The notes: generated by a model from the letters alone, not told the origin. Positions 7,954-16,803 are shown, counted from the stretch's first letter. The stretch: DNA of 64,000 nucleotides from JAFDVN01 sp964472275 (GCA_964472275.1 CAYYJN010000008.1:1-64000); one strand, 5' to 3'. Program-made: numbers and translations.

Positions 7954-8035
7954 GAAGGACTCCTGGACCGGGCTGCCTGCCAAGCCCTTCCATTCTCTCA
8001 GGGGCCAGCCCAAGCTCAAAGGCGGGAGTTCCGAG

Positions 8036-8710
8036 ATGAGCCAGACAGAGATTCCAGTCCTGGACCGCGGCTTCGTGCAGCTCGTGGATTGCATGGGGGG
8101 CGACCTCTCCGTGGTGAACGCCGCCCGCGTGAGCTACGGCAAGCGCAAGGAAACCTTCGAGGAGAAGGACACCAAGCTCATCCGCTACCTCGCCGAACAC
8201 GAGCACACCTCGCCCTTCCGCCACGCCTACCTCCAGTTCCATGTGAAGGCGCCCATCTTCGTCTTCCGCCAGTGGATGAAGCATCAGGTGGGCTGCTCCT
8301 GGAACGAGATCTCCGGCCGCTATGTGGAGTTTCCCGAGGACGAGTTCCATGTGCCGTCGCTCTTCCGCCAGCAGGCCGTCGTGAACAAGCAGGGCAGCGA
8401 AGGCGCCGTCGCCGACCAGAAGGCCGCGACGGAGGCTTACCTCGATACCTGCAAGGCCAGCGTCGCCTCCTACAAGCAGCTGCTGGAGCTGGGCGTCTGC
8501 CGCGAGCAGGCCCGCTGCGTGCTGCCCCTCGGCCTCTACTCCGAGGTCTACTGGACGACTTCGCTCCAGGCCGTCGCCCACTTCATCCGCCTGCGCTCCG
8601 AAGCGCACGCCCAGTGGGAGATCCAGGAATACGCCCGCGCCGTGCGCGCCCTCGTGGAGCCCCGCTTCCCCGCCAGCCTCGCCGCCCTGCTGGAATCCAC
8701 CGTGGGCTGA
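8036..8710 (+). CDS. thyX: flavin-dependent thymidylate synthase
   Basis: A 224-residue ThyX, which methylates dUMP to dTMP using methylenetetrahydrofolate and FADH2. The ThyX signature region is RQWMKHQVGCSWNEISGRY: the usual RHR reads KHQ and there is one extra residue before the N-E-x-S-G-R-Y end compared with the textbook RHRX7S motif. The flanking HVKAPIFVFRQW and the C-terminal RCVLPLGLYSE-like block are typical. The start at MSQTEIPVL has a GGAG-like site just upstream and gives the normal length; the open frame further upstream lies antisense to the transaldolase gene. Confidence 0.93.
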   Translation: MSQTEIPVLDRGFVQLVDCMGGDLSVVNAARVSYGKRKETFEEKDTKLIRYLAEHEHTSPFRHAYLQFHVKAPIFVFRQWMKHQVGCSWNEISGRYVEFPEDEFHVPSLFRQQAVVNKQGSEGAVADQKAATEAYLDTCKASVASYKQLLELGVCREQARCVLPLGLYSEVYWTTSLQAVAHFIRLRSEAHAQWEIQEYARAVRALVEPRFPASLAALLESTVG

Positions 8711-8728
8711 GGCCCGTTACCGAGGTGC

Positions 8729-9556
8729 CTAGGGATTGGCCGCCACTGTCTTCGGGAGAACGATCTTCGCCCGGAGCTGTTCAGCGCGCTTCTTCCCTGC
8801 GTTGATCTGAGTTTTGGTGAACAGCTCTTCGAAATTAGCAGGTGTGATGGGCGGTTTGTCGGCCCCTGAGTCGTGGGCGAGGAGACTCCAAGCGTAGGCT
8901 TCTTGAAGGTCTGTCTTCACTCCAATGCCCTTGGCATAGAAGAAAGCCATGCGTAGTTGGGAAGATCCTCGCCCCTGAAGCGCGGCCTTTCGCATCCAGG
9001 CGACAGCTTCTGCTTCTGATTTTGGGGTTCCGGCGCCGGCAATGCACATCAGGGCGTAGTGCTCTTGCGCGGAAGCATTCCCGCGGCTGCCCGCGGCATG
9101 GAACCACTTCGCCTCATCCGCTGGATCGTTCTGGGCGATGTCGCCCATTTGGTACAGCAGCACGAGCATGTCTTGTGCATCAGTCATGCCTTGCTCCGCA
9201 GCAAGTCGCAGCCACTTGGTCGCCTCAGGAATGTCCTTGGGAGTCTGGTCGCCCATCAGGTATTCCTTGCCCAGGTTGCATTCCAGCGAGGCATTCCCTT
9301 GGGAAGCGGCCTTCCGCATCCAAGACAGGCCTTCTGATGTGTTCTGAGGAAGGCCCAGGCCGCGCAGGTACATCTGTCCGAGCATCCACTGCGAGAAATC
9401 ATCCCCCGTTTCGGCACGAGGCCTGTAAATGGCAAGCGCAGCCGCATAGTCTTTCTGGTCGAAGGCTTGATCCCCAAGATCCACTGGATGGGAAGGGGCC
9501 TGAGCTTGAATACATAAGGCAGGCACTAGGAATAAGGGCTTCGCAATCGAGCGCAT
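8729..9556 (-). CDS. exported Sel1-repeat protein
   Basis: A 275-residue protein with an N-terminal signal peptide (MRSIAKPLFLVPALCIQAQA) followed by at least four Sel1/TPR-like repeats of about 36 residues, each with the A-x-x-G-x-x-x-A/L-x-x-M-x-x-G pattern (for example MLGQMYLRGLGLPQN and RMAFFYAKGIGVKTD). Such proteins are scaffolds for protein-protein contacts in the periplasm or at the cell surface; no specific partner can be inferred. The DNA here looks less GC-rich than its neighbours by eye and codon choice is less biased, which may mean recent acquisition. It converges with thyX across 18 bases. Confidence 0.85.
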   Translation of the reverse strand: MRSIAKPLFLVPALCIQAQAPSHPVDLGDQAFDQKDYAAALAIYRPRAETGDDFSQWMLGQMYLRGLGLPQNTSEGLSWMRKAASQGNASLECNLGKEYLMGDQTPKDIPEATKWLRLAAEQGMTDAQDMLVLLYQMGDIAQNDPADEAKWFHAAGSRGNASAQEHYALMCIAGAGTPKSEAEAVAWMRKAALQGRGSSQLRMAFFYAKGIGVKTDLQEAYAWSLLAHDSGADKPPITPANFEELFTKTQINAGKKRAEQLRAKIVLPKTVAANP

Positions 9557-9649
9557 AGAAGACCTCCGGAAAACTTTTGGATAGTACCATCGAGCTATAA
9601 CTGATGCTTTGAAGTCCACCTTCTCCTCAGCGCAGACTTTAGAGTCCCC

Positions 9650-10858
9650 ATGACCGCGCCGCTGAACCCCGCCCTCTTCCACTTCGATCCCCAAGTGACC
9701 TGGGTGATGCACTGCGCCGAAGGGCCCATGCCGCGGGCCGCCATGCGCGCGGTGCGGAGCTTCCTCTTCAAGGAGCTTCGGCCCTGGCTCGTGAACATGA
9801 AGGAGGACTTCATCGGCCTGCCCACCGCCGTGCGCCGCGAGGCGGCGAAGCTGCTGGGGGCGGAGGCCGACGACATCAGCCTCGTGGCGACGACCTCCGA
9901 AGGGCTCCAGCGCGTGGCCATGGGCTTTCCGTGGCAGGCGGGCGATGAAGTCGTCGCGCCGTTGGGCGAGTTCCCGAGCAATGTCTGGCCCTGGAAGGCC
10001 CAGAGCCCGCGCGGCGTCAGCTTTCGTGAAGTGCCGCTTTGGGCGGGCCACCGCGCGGGCGCGGACGCTTGGTTGAGCGCGCCGCCCACGGCGGAGGCCG
10101 ATCCCGAGGCCGCGCTGCTCGCGGCCCTCGGCCCCGCGACGAAGGTGCTCGCCGTGTCCTGGGTGCGCTTCCAGGATGGCTTGAAGCTGGATCTGCGCCG
10201 CCTCGCGGAAGGCTGCGCGTCGCGCGGCGTCACGCTGGTGGTGGATGGCATCCAGGGCGCGGGCACGGTGCCGGCGCCGTCCTTGGAAGGCGTCGCCGCC
10301 TTCGCCACGGGCGGCCATAAAGGCCTGCTCGCGCCCCAGGGCCTCGGCTTCCTCTGGACCGATCCAGCCTTCCGCGCGCGGCTCGTGCCCAGCGGCTCCT
10401 GGCTCTCCGTGCAGGACGCCACGGACTTCGCCCGGCCCAACACCGACTTCGAACGGGACTGGGTGGCGAGCGGCGAGCGGCTGGAAGCCGGCGTGCCGAA
10501 CCTGCTGGGTTGCTCGGCCCTCGCGGAAAGCCTCCACCTCCTCAACGCGGCGGGCGTCGCGTCCATCGCCGCGCAGGTGAAGGCGCTCCAGCTCCGCCTC
10601 CTCGCGCGCCTCGAAGGCTCCGCGTGGAGCGATGAAGCCGCGCGGCTGCGTGCGCTCCTGGACGCGGACCGCCTCGGCGCCATCCTCGCCTTCCACCATC
10701 AAGGCCGCGACCCCGAAGCCCTCCAGACCGCGCTGCGCAAGGGCATGCGCCAAGGCCTCTACGCCTCCGCCCGCGAAGGCTACCTCCGCATCGCCTTCCA
10801 CGGCTTCCACACCGAAGAAGATGTGGACCGCGTGGTCGCGTGGATGCGGAACGGCTGA
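9650..10858 (+). CDS. class-V aminotransferase-like PLP enzyme
   Basis: A 402-residue fold-type I PLP protein of the class-V aminotransferase/cysteine desulfurase superfamily. LVVDGIQGAG holds the Asp that contacts the PLP ring nitrogen, and GGHKGLL the Lys that forms the Schiff base. VSWVRFQDGLKLDL is typical of the isopenicillin N epimerase-like branch. No catalytic Cys of a desulfurase is evident. The reaction is not identifiable from sequence or neighbours. It is transcribed divergently from the Sel1 protein and ends directly at the large palindrome at 10859. Confidence 0.8.
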   Translation: MTAPLNPALFHFDPQVTWVMHCAEGPMPRAAMRAVRSFLFKELRPWLVNMKEDFIGLPTAVRREAAKLLGAEADDISLVATTSEGLQRVAMGFPWQAGDEVVAPLGEFPSNVWPWKAQSPRGVSFREVPLWAGHRAGADAWLSAPPTAEADPEAALLAALGPATKVLAVSWVRFQDGLKLDLRRLAEGCASRGVTLVVDGIQGAGTVPAPSLEGVAAFATGGHKGLLAPQGLGFLWTDPAFRARLVPSGSWLSVQDATDFARPNTDFERDWVASGERLEAGVPNLLGCSALAESLHLLNAAGVASIAAQVKALQLRLLARLEGSAWSDEAARLRALLDADRLGAILAFHHQGRDPEALQTALRKGMRQGLYASAREGYLRIAFHGFHTEEDVDRVVAWMRNG

Positions 10859-10941
10859 TTCACCGCGGAGGCGCTGAGGACGCAGAGAAAAGCATTTTCC
10901 GCGAAGGCTTTTCTCTGCGTCCTCAGCGCCTCCGCGGTGAA
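10859..10941. repeat. 35-bp-arm palindrome between convergent genes
   Basis: A perfect inverted repeat: arms 10859-10893 and 10907-10941 (35 bases each) flank a 13-base loop. The arm begins TTCACCGCGGAGG and ends CAGAGAAAAGC. It starts on the base after one stop codon and ends just before the stop codon of the opposite gene, so it is placed as a bidirectional transcription terminator. Sequences of this general look (CGCGGAG.. GAGGACGCAGAG) recur between genes in many environmental bacteria, so a dispersed palindromic repeat is likely. No second copy was seen in this window. Confidence 0.9.
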
Positions 10942-10942
10942 C

Positions 10943-13390
10943 CTACCTGAACATCCAGCTCACCTTCATCTGCACCACATCGTCGCTGGGGACATGGCCT
11001 AGGACGGAGAGGTCGGAGACGGGGCTCAGGGCGGCGCGGCCGCTGGTGAGGGCGTCGGTGCTGGCGCCGTGGGTGTAGACGAGGAAGAAGGCCGATCCCG
11101 GCTTGAATTCCCAGCGGGTGATGAGGTTCAGGGTCCAGAGCCGGTCGTTGAAGGCGGTCGCGTCCGTGGTCGTCGCGGGCTGAAGGGTCCAGTCGTCCTG
11201 GTAGGCGCGGAGGTCGCGGTAATCCCAGGCGTTCTCCATCCACTGGCTGAAGGCCTGCACGGTGAGCGCGGGGCTGAAGGCGTAGGCGATGCGGACCGTT
11301 TGGTTGAAGGCCGAGAGGCGGCGCAGGCCGGTGAGGGGCGTGCCCGGAGCCTGGCCCGCGATGGGCGAGGGCGCGTCGCCGACCGTCTCCAGATAGGACC
11401 GCGTCCCGGCGTCGTGGGAGACGCTGGTTTCGAACTGCACTTCCACCGCCGGATGGGGCTTGAGGCTTTGGAAGAAGTCCAGGCCGGAGCTGGGGCCGCC
11501 TTCGTTCCATCCGCGCGAGACGCTCACGCGGCCGTACCAGGGGCGGTTGGCGGCGGTGTCGAAGCCGAGGTTGAAGCCGGGTCGCGCGGAGCGGCGCAGG
11601 TACTTCTTCACTGGATCGTCGTAGGCGCGCAGCTCGCGATCATCGAAGGCGGGCAACGCGAGGTTCGCGCCGCCCCAGAGGCTCCAGAAGTTCGTGAAAT
11701 CCGTGTGGGCGTTCAGGCCCATGGAGCGGTCGAAGGCGTAGCCCGCCTGATCGCGGGAGTAGTTGGCCCAAGCGCCCCAACCCCAGTTGCGAAAACCTCC
11801 GGCGGTGGCGTCCCAGTTCCGGCTCACGGAAGCGGAGGCGGATTGGTAATCGGCGCGGCCCATGTAGCCCAGGCCGCCCACGCCAAAGGTTCGCCCGGCA
11901 TTCTCCAGCGAGGCGGAGGAGGACCACCCGCTGGCCCAACTCTTGGAGCCGGACGCCAGGCCGTACCAGCCTTGGTCCTGCTGGCCGGGCATTCCCGTTT
12001 CGCTGTGATCCAGCGCGAAGCTCAGCTTGGCGCTGCGGTCCTGGCTCTTCCACGCGCCATCGGCCGCCGTGAGGCGCGTCGCGGAATCGCCCGCCTCTGA
12101 AGGCTGCCGCGCCCCGGCGAAGACGCCAAGGAACGAGCCGCGGTCATCCAGCGTCTGCGCGGCGCGGACGAGGCCGAAGGTGTCCGCGCCCGCGAGTTGC
12201 GGATGGCTGAGGCTGCCATCCGGCTCGCGCACGGTGGCGTCCGCGGCGGCGGTGCGCGCGCCCAGCGCGCCGAAGGCGAGGCCATCCTCGGTCTTCACCG
12301 TGTACTTGGCGGCGGCGGCGATATCTTGGGCGTTCGGCTGATCGAGGATCGTCTCGCCCGGAAGCGGCGTGTAGCCCGAAACCCCGGCGCCGATGCGGCG
12401 GCTGTAGAAGAGCGTCGGCCCGTTGGTGCGGAAGATGTCGGCGCCATCCAGGAAGAAGGGCCGCTTCTCCGGCAACCAGGTCTCCACCGTGGACAGGTTC
12501 AGCACCGCCTGGTCCACTTCCACCTGGCCGAAATCCGGGCGCACGCTCAAGTCCACCTGCGCGTTGGAGCCGATGCCGAAGTGGCCGTCGCCGCCCGCGC
12601 TCCAGCGCAGGCCGCGGTCGTCGTAGCTCTGGGCCGTGGCGACCTTGTCTTGCAAACTCACGAAGGGGATCAGCTCGCGGCGCGGCAAGGGCTTCAGGCC
12701 TTCGAGCCCGGTGAGATCGGGGAAGCGGCTCACGAAGGCGTTCTCGCCCCGGGGCGGCACCATCCACTGGGAGCTTTCGCGGATGGCGCCCTGGTCCGAG
12801 CGGCTGAAGTTGACGCCCCAGACCTGATCCTGTTGGCCGGGGTGGATGCGGAGCAGCGAGAGCGGAATCTTCAACTCGCAGGTCCAGCCCTTCGCGTCCA
12901 CATGCACGGCGCTTTCCCACACGCCGTCCCAGGAGAAGTCCTGGCCCGTGTCGTTGTAGAGCGCCGCGTCGCGCTGCACGCCACCGGCGTTGACGAAGAA
13001 GGCGTAGCCGCTGCGGTGGTCGTGGAGGCTGTCCAGGTAGACGCCGAACCAATCCGAGGGGCTGTCCTGGTCGCGGCGGTGGATGCGGCGCACCACGGGG
13101 CCGCCGCCGGGCGCGAGATCCAGGCGCGCGCCGATGTAGAGGAAGCGGTCGTCGTAGAGCACCTTCACTTCCGTCGGCTGCTTCGCCGCGGCATCGTAAT
13201 CCGGCCAGGTCTCCCGGAACGCGCCGGTGGCGGGCGCGGTGGCCCAGGCGGGATCGTCCATCCGGCCATCCAGCTTCACGGGATGATCCGCGCGGACCGC
13301 CTTGAGACTGAGCAGAAGGTCTTCCTGGACGGCGCGGAGGTGCATGCCCACGGCCGATGCCAAAAGAAGCCCCACGAGCCGCCGCGCCAT
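10943..13390 (-). CDS. DUF5916 outer-membrane protein with CBM9-like N-terminus
   Basis: About 815 residues. After a signal peptide (MARRLVGLLLASAVG) comes a carbohydrate-binding-like domain (residues about 25-210) with VKLDGRMDDPAW and LYDDRFLYIGARLD, typical of the CBM9-like module of this family. The remaining 600 residues contain the DUF5916 core (VDLSVRPDFGQVEVDQA, EKRPFFLDG) and a long run of alternating hydrophobic/aromatic strands ending in KVSWMFR, as in beta-barrel outer-membrane proteins with a C-terminal aromatic residue. The start was chosen for the AGGAG site 7 bases upstream. The function of the family is unknown; an outer-membrane channel or glycan-binding role is inference. 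Confidence 0.85.
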   Translation of the reverse strand: MARRLVGLLLASAVGMHLRAVQEDLLLSLKAVRADHPVKLDGRMDDPAWATAPATGAFRETWPDYDAAAKQPTEVKVLYDDRFLYIGARLDLAPGGGPVVRRIHRRDQDSPSDWFGVYLDSLHDHRSGYAFFVNAGGVQRDAALYNDTGQDFSWDGVWESAVHVDAKGWTCELKIPLSLLRIHPGQQDQVWGVNFSRSDQGAIRESSQWMVPPRGENAFVSRFPDLTGLEGLKPLPRRELIPFVSLQDKVATAQSYDDRGLRWSAGGDGHFGIGSNAQVDLSVRPDFGQVEVDQAVLNLSTVETWLPEKRPFFLDGADIFRTNGPTLFYSRRIGAGVSGYTPLPGETILDQPNAQDIAAAAKYTVKTEDGLAFGALGARTAAADATVREPDGSLSHPQLAGADTFGLVRAAQTLDDRGSFLGVFAGARQPSEAGDSATRLTAADGAWKSQDRSAKLSFALDHSETGMPGQQDQGWYGLASGSKSWASGWSSSASLENAGRTFGVGGLGYMGRADYQSASASVSRNWDATAGGFRNWGWGAWANYSRDQAGYAFDRSMGLNAHTDFTNFWSLWGGANLALPAFDDRELRAYDDPVKKYLRRSARPGFNLGFDTAANRPWYGRVSVSRGWNEGGPSSGLDFFQSLKPHPAVEVQFETSVSHDAGTRSYLETVGDAPSPIAGQAPGTPLTGLRRLSAFNQTVRIAYAFSPALTVQAFSQWMENAWDYRDLRAYQDDWTLQPATTTDATAFNDRLWTLNLITRWEFKPGSAFFLVYTHGASTDALTSGRAALSPVSDLSVLGHVPSDDVVQMKVSWMFR

Positions 13391-13513
13391 GTCACTCCTG
13401 GAAAAAGACACGCCTATGAAAACGCCCCAGGGAACCTGAAGGTCCGCTCGGGGCATTCCTCATGATACCACGCCATCCGAGGCATGGATTATCATCGAAA
13501 GCCTGGAGTCTCC

Positions 13514-14020
13514 ATGCGCCGCGCCCTCGTCAGCTTCGTCTTCCTGCTTCCCATCACGCTGATGGCGGGCGGCAACGGCACCGTCTCGGTGAAGGGCCAC
13601 CGCTTCACCGCCGAAGTGGCCGTCTCGGAGGCCGAACGCGCGCAGGGCCTGATGGGCCGCCATGAGCTGGCCAACGACCACTGCATGATCTTCCTCTACA
13701 ACGAAGACGGCCCTCATCCCATCTGGATGAAGAACTGCTTCATCTCGCTGGATGTGGCGTGGACGGACAAGGACGGCAAGATCCTGGAGCTGGTGCCCGA
13801 TGTGCCGCCGCCCTCGCCGGTGCGGGTCTACAGCAGCGACGCGGACTATCCGAACTTCGGCGGCCATGTGGACAGCCGCCACTTCATCGAGTTCCCCCAA
13901 GGCACTTTCAAGCGCCTGGGCCTGAAAGTGGGCGACCGCATCGGCTGGGATCTCAAGCTGGATGACGGCACGGTCGTGAAAGGCGGCGCGGCGGAAGCGC
14001 CGAAGCACACGAAGAAATAG
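13514..14020 (+). CDS. exported DUF192 family protein
   Basis: A 168-residue protein with an N-terminal signal peptide (MRRALVSFVFLLPITLMA) and a DUF192 domain: QGLMGRHEL, then MIFLYNEDGPHPIWMKN, then ISLDVAW, all hallmarks. Family members are small extracytoplasmic beta proteins of unknown role. A GGAG site lies just before the chosen ATG, although an ATG ten codons upstream is in frame. The C-terminus ends in a short charged tail (APKHTKK). It stops next to the stop codon of the convergent metallophosphoesterase-like gene, leaving no room for an intergenic terminator. Confidence 0.87.
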   Translation: MRRALVSFVFLLPITLMAGGNGTVSVKGHRFTAEVAVSEAERAQGLMGRHELANDHCMIFLYNEDGPHPIWMKNCFISLDVAWTDKDGKILELVPDVPPPSPVRVYSSDADYPNFGGHVDSRHFIEFPQGTFKRLGLKVGDRIGWDLKLDDGTVVKGGAAEAPKHTKK

Positions 14021-14782
14021 CTACTCTTCCCGCGCGCCGGGGCGTTTCGGCGTCCGCGCGAGCGCGGCGAGGTGCGGCGGCGGGGGCGGCAGGTTCGGCA
14101 GATCCAGGGGCGCGAGCCGTTCGGCGAGCAGGCTCCAGGCCCGGGCCTGCTTGGGCAGGCGCTCGGGCTGCATGACTTCGAAGCCCTGAGCCCAGGGCAC
14201 GAAGGGCGGCAGGATGAGCGCGTAGCCCGTGTGGAGGAAGGCCGGAACCCGCAGCCAATCCGCATCCCCGCGCGGGGTCTGGGCGGGCAGGGCGAAGAGA
14301 GGATGGACGCCGCCGTTGATCCACAGCACGCCGGGCTCCTGACGCGGATAGACGAAGATGCGGCGGCGGTGCATGAGGGAGAAGGCGCCCGCGCGATGCT
14401 GCTCCACCGGGGTGATGCCCGTGTCTTTCAGCGCCGGGCCGCCCGCGCGATCGGCATGGCCCACCACTTGGATGACCTTGCGGTTGTTGGAGCCGAGCTT
14501 CTTGAAGAGCTGGCGCAGCTCCTCGCGCTCATCGCCTTCCACGGTCCCTTGAGCGGGTTTGATGTCGCCGAGCAGCGCCACTTGGGCGGGCTTGAGCTCA
14601 TCCAGCAGCGACACGAGCCGTTCCCACAATTCCTGATGGGTGCTGGGGTAGAGGTCGGGTTTCCGCCGCCGCGCCGCGCCCAGGCCGAGGAAGAGATCGG
14701 CCAGCACGAGCGTGCCGGTCTTGGGCAGCCAGGCCGCCCGTCGGCTATCGAGGATGAGATCGTCGGAACACGCCACCTGCAT
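14021..14782 (-). CDS. metallophosphoesterase-like protein (PdeM-related), divergent active site
   Basis: About 253 residues from the MQVACSDDL start. Architecture follows the PdeM/YkuE-type phosphoesterases: LPKTGTLVLADLFLGLGA replaces the usual L-L-V-A-D-x-H-L-G, LLGDIKPAQG matches the GD motif, VVGHADR sits where GNHD is expected, and NGGVHPLF near the end resembles the last metal motif. Two expected metal ligands (the His of DxH and the Asn of GNHD) are therefore missing, so activity may be lost or altered. No helicase or ligase gene lies next to it, unlike typical PdeM loci. It is divergent from the esterase gene with only 28 bases between starts. Confidence 0.65.
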   Translation of the reverse strand: MQVACSDDLILDSRRAAWLPKTGTLVLADLFLGLGAARRRKPDLYPSTHQELWERLVSLLDELKPAQVALLGDIKPAQGTVEGDEREELRQLFKKLGSNNRKVIQVVGHADRAGGPALKDTGITPVEQHRAGAFSLMHRRRIFVYPRQEPGVLWINGGVHPLFALPAQTPRGDADWLRVPAFLHTGYALILPPFVPWAQGFEVMQPERLPKQARAWSLLAERLAPLDLPNLPPPPPHLAALARTPKRPGAREE

Positions 14783-14810
14783 GAGGCCATTGGACCATAA
14801 GCTTTGAGGA

Positions 14811-15635
14811 ATGACGGAACGGTGGCTCGAACTGGAATGGCAGGGCGTGAAGCGGCGGGCGCTGCTGCAAGGCACGGCGGGGCCAGAACTCGTTCCGCTC
14901 GTCGTGGCCTTACACGGCACCGGCGGCACGCCGCGCTTGATGGCGAAGATCACCGGGTTCACCGCCCGGGCGCCGGGCCTCGTCCTCTACCCCGCGGCGC
15001 TGGGCGAAGCGGGCAGCGAAGATCCCGCCATCGGCGCGGCCTGGAACGCGGGACCCGGCCTCGGCTGCCCGGCCTTTCCGGATGCGGACGATGTGGGCTT
15101 CCTGCGGGCGCTCATCGCACAGGTGAGCGCGTCCGCGCCTGTGGATCGCGCGCGCGTCCACCTCGCGGGCCTGAGCAACGGCGGGCGCATGGCCTACCGG
15201 CTGGGCTTGGAGGCGGCGGACCTCTTCGCCTCGATGGCGGTCGTCGCCGGAGCCTGGGACGGACGCGGTCCTGATCCGTTTCGCCCCGTGCCGACCCTGA
15301 TCTTCCACGGCAGGTCGGACCAGCACATCCCCTACGGCGGCGGCGCGGGCTCCAAGGGGCGGAAAGTGGTCCACCGCTCCGCGCCGGAAACCGCCTTCGC
15401 CTGGGCGAAGACGATGGGCTGCGCGCCGAAGATCCAGCGGACCGCCCAAGGCTCGCACCATCTGGATCTGGCGCGGGGACCCTCAGGCATGGAGGTGGGC
15501 CTCTGGAGCGTGGAAGGCCAGGGCCACGCCTGGCCGGGCGGCCGTCCCTGGTCGCCGTCCGCGGACGCGCCCGCGCCCGACCTCGACGCGACGGCGTTGA
15601 TCCTGGACTTCTTCGCGCGGCACCCGGCACCCTGA
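14811..15635 (+). CDS. alpha/beta hydrolase, LpqC/feruloyl esterase-like (PHB depolymerase family)
   Basis: A 274-residue alpha/beta hydrolase. VVALHGTGG forms the oxyanion region, GLSNGGRM holds the nucleophilic Ser, GRSDQHIPY the Asp and GQGHAWPGG the His of the catalytic triad; the last motif is typical of the polyhydroxybutyrate depolymerase/feruloyl esterase group. No clear signal peptide is visible, so a cytoplasmic location is likely unless exported by another route. Substrate unknown. It is followed 4 bases later by a TauE-type permease gene, probably in the same transcript. Confidence 0.83.
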   Translation: MTERWLELEWQGVKRRALLQGTAGPELVPLVVALHGTGGTPRLMAKITGFTARAPGLVLYPAALGEAGSEDPAIGAAWNAGPGLGCPAFPDADDVGFLRALIAQVSASAPVDRARVHLAGLSNGGRMAYRLGLEAADLFASMAVVAGAWDGRGPDPFRPVPTLIFHGRSDQHIPYGGGAGSKGRKVVHRSAPETAFAWAKTMGCAPKIQRTAQGSHHLDLARGPSGMEVGLWSVEGQGHAWPGGRPWSPSADAPAPDLDATALILDFFARHPAP

Positions 15636-15639
15636 TTCC

Positions 15640-16416
15640 ATGGCGATTTGGCTTCTTTGGATGGGCGCGGCGCTTTCCGGTCTCGCGGGGGGCGCGTTGT
15701 CGGGGCTCTTCGGCATCGGCGGGGGCATCGTGCTCGTGCCGCTCATGGGCGCGCTTCTGGGCTTGGACCAGCACCAGGCCCAAGGCGTCTCCCTGGCGGT
15801 GATGCTCGCGCCCATCGGCCTTCCGGCCGTGCTCCACTACCGCAAGGCGGGCTACCACATCCGCTGGGGCCTGGTGGGGATCCTGCTCGTCGGCTTCCTG
15901 GGCGGCGTGACGGCGGGCTCGCTGATGGCCAACGCCATTCCGAGCGCACCCTTGCGCTGGGGTTTCATCGGCTTCCTTGTGGTCATGGCCATCCGCTACG
16001 CCGTCGCCGCCAAGGGCCGCAAACCGTCCGCGCCCATGCCGGAGCCGTCACGAGCCGCCTTGGTGGGCTTCGGACTCGTCCTCGGCGTCCTCGGCGGCCT
16101 CATGTCGGGGCTTCTCGGCATCGGCGGCGGGGCGATCCTGATCCCGCTCCTCGCGGTGTGGATGGGCCTGCCCCAGCACGAAGCCCAGGCCACGAGCCTC
16201 GCGCTCATGCTGCCCCCCATCGGCCTTCCGGGCGTCCTCATCTACGCGGGCGGGCATGGGCTTCCGTGGATGGTGATCGTCTTCGCGGGGCTGGGCTTCG
16301 CCACCGGCGCCCTGGCCGGAGCGCGCTTCGCCACGGGGATGCGGAGCCGCGCCCTCCAGCGGGTCTTCGCGGGGTTCATGCTTGTCTTGGCGGCGCTGCT
16401 GGCCTTCAAGGTGTGA
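15640..16416 (+). CDS. TauE/SafE family permease
   Basis: A 258-residue membrane protein with about eight hydrophobic helices in two homologous halves; each half opens with a G-x-x-S-G-L-x-G-I-G-G-G motif (ALSGLFGIGGGIVLVPL and GLMSGLLGIGGGAILIPL), the mark of the sulfite exporter TauE/SafE family. It probably moves small sulfur- or carboxyl-containing anions across the inner membrane; the direction and substrate cannot be deduced. Spacing of 4 bases suggests coupling to the esterase upstream. Confidence 0.9.
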   Translation: MAIWLLWMGAALSGLAGGALSGLFGIGGGIVLVPLMGALLGLDQHQAQGVSLAVMLAPIGLPAVLHYRKAGYHIRWGLVGILLVGFLGGVTAGSLMANAIPSAPLRWGFIGFLVVMAIRYAVAAKGRKPSAPMPEPSRAALVGFGLVLGVLGGLMSGLLGIGGGAILIPLLAVWMGLPQHEAQATSLALMLPPIGLPGVLIYAGGHGLPWMVIVFAGLGFATGALAGARFATGMRSRALQRVFAGFMLVLAALLAFKV

Positions 16417-16449
16417 AGGCCTTCCCTCTGACATAATCCGGGAACGGAG

Positions 16450-16803
16450 ATGCCCGTGCCCCTGGATGCCCCGACGCCCCTGTACCAAGGCGAGCGCTTG
16501 CGCGATCTGATCCTGTGCTACGCGGGACCCTGGGCCTTCCGGCCCTATTTGAAGAACCGCGAGGATAGCGAACTGCTCTGGCACGCGCGCCAGGGCGTGC
16601 TGCTCGCCTTCGTGGAATGCGTGGTGGCGCTCGCGCTCATCATCTTCGGCTTCTTCCCGCTCTTCGGCTCCGTGGCCCTGCGCTTCGCGCTGCCGGTGTG
16701 GCTGCTCTGGTGCCTCGGCATGAGCGTCGCGAGCATCCTCCAGGCCACCAAAGGCAAGCGGCATCGCATTCCGGTGATCCACCAGTTCGTGGAATACCTG
16801 TAG
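16450..16803 (+). CDS. small DUF4870-like membrane protein
   Basis: A 117-residue protein with two strongly hydrophobic stretches (residues about 52-75 and 78-98). The LWHARQGVLLAFVECVV segment resembles DUF4870/TIC20-like small membrane proteins, where a W-H-A-x-Q-x-L motif precedes the first helix. Function unknown. A G-rich site (GGGAACGGAG) lies before the ATG. It ends exactly at the repeat that separates it from the convergent queA gene. Confidence 0.7.
   Translation: MPVPLDAPTPLYQGERLRDLILCYAGPWAFRPYLKNREDSELLWHARQGVLLAFVECVVALALIIFGFFPLFGSVALRFALPVWLLWCLGMSVASILQATKGKRHRIPVIHQFVEYL

Noticed and set aside
9572..9601. TATAAC as a promoter for the class-V aminotransferase gene
   Set aside because: No acceptable -35 at proper spacing; only the divergent gap itself suggests a promoter.
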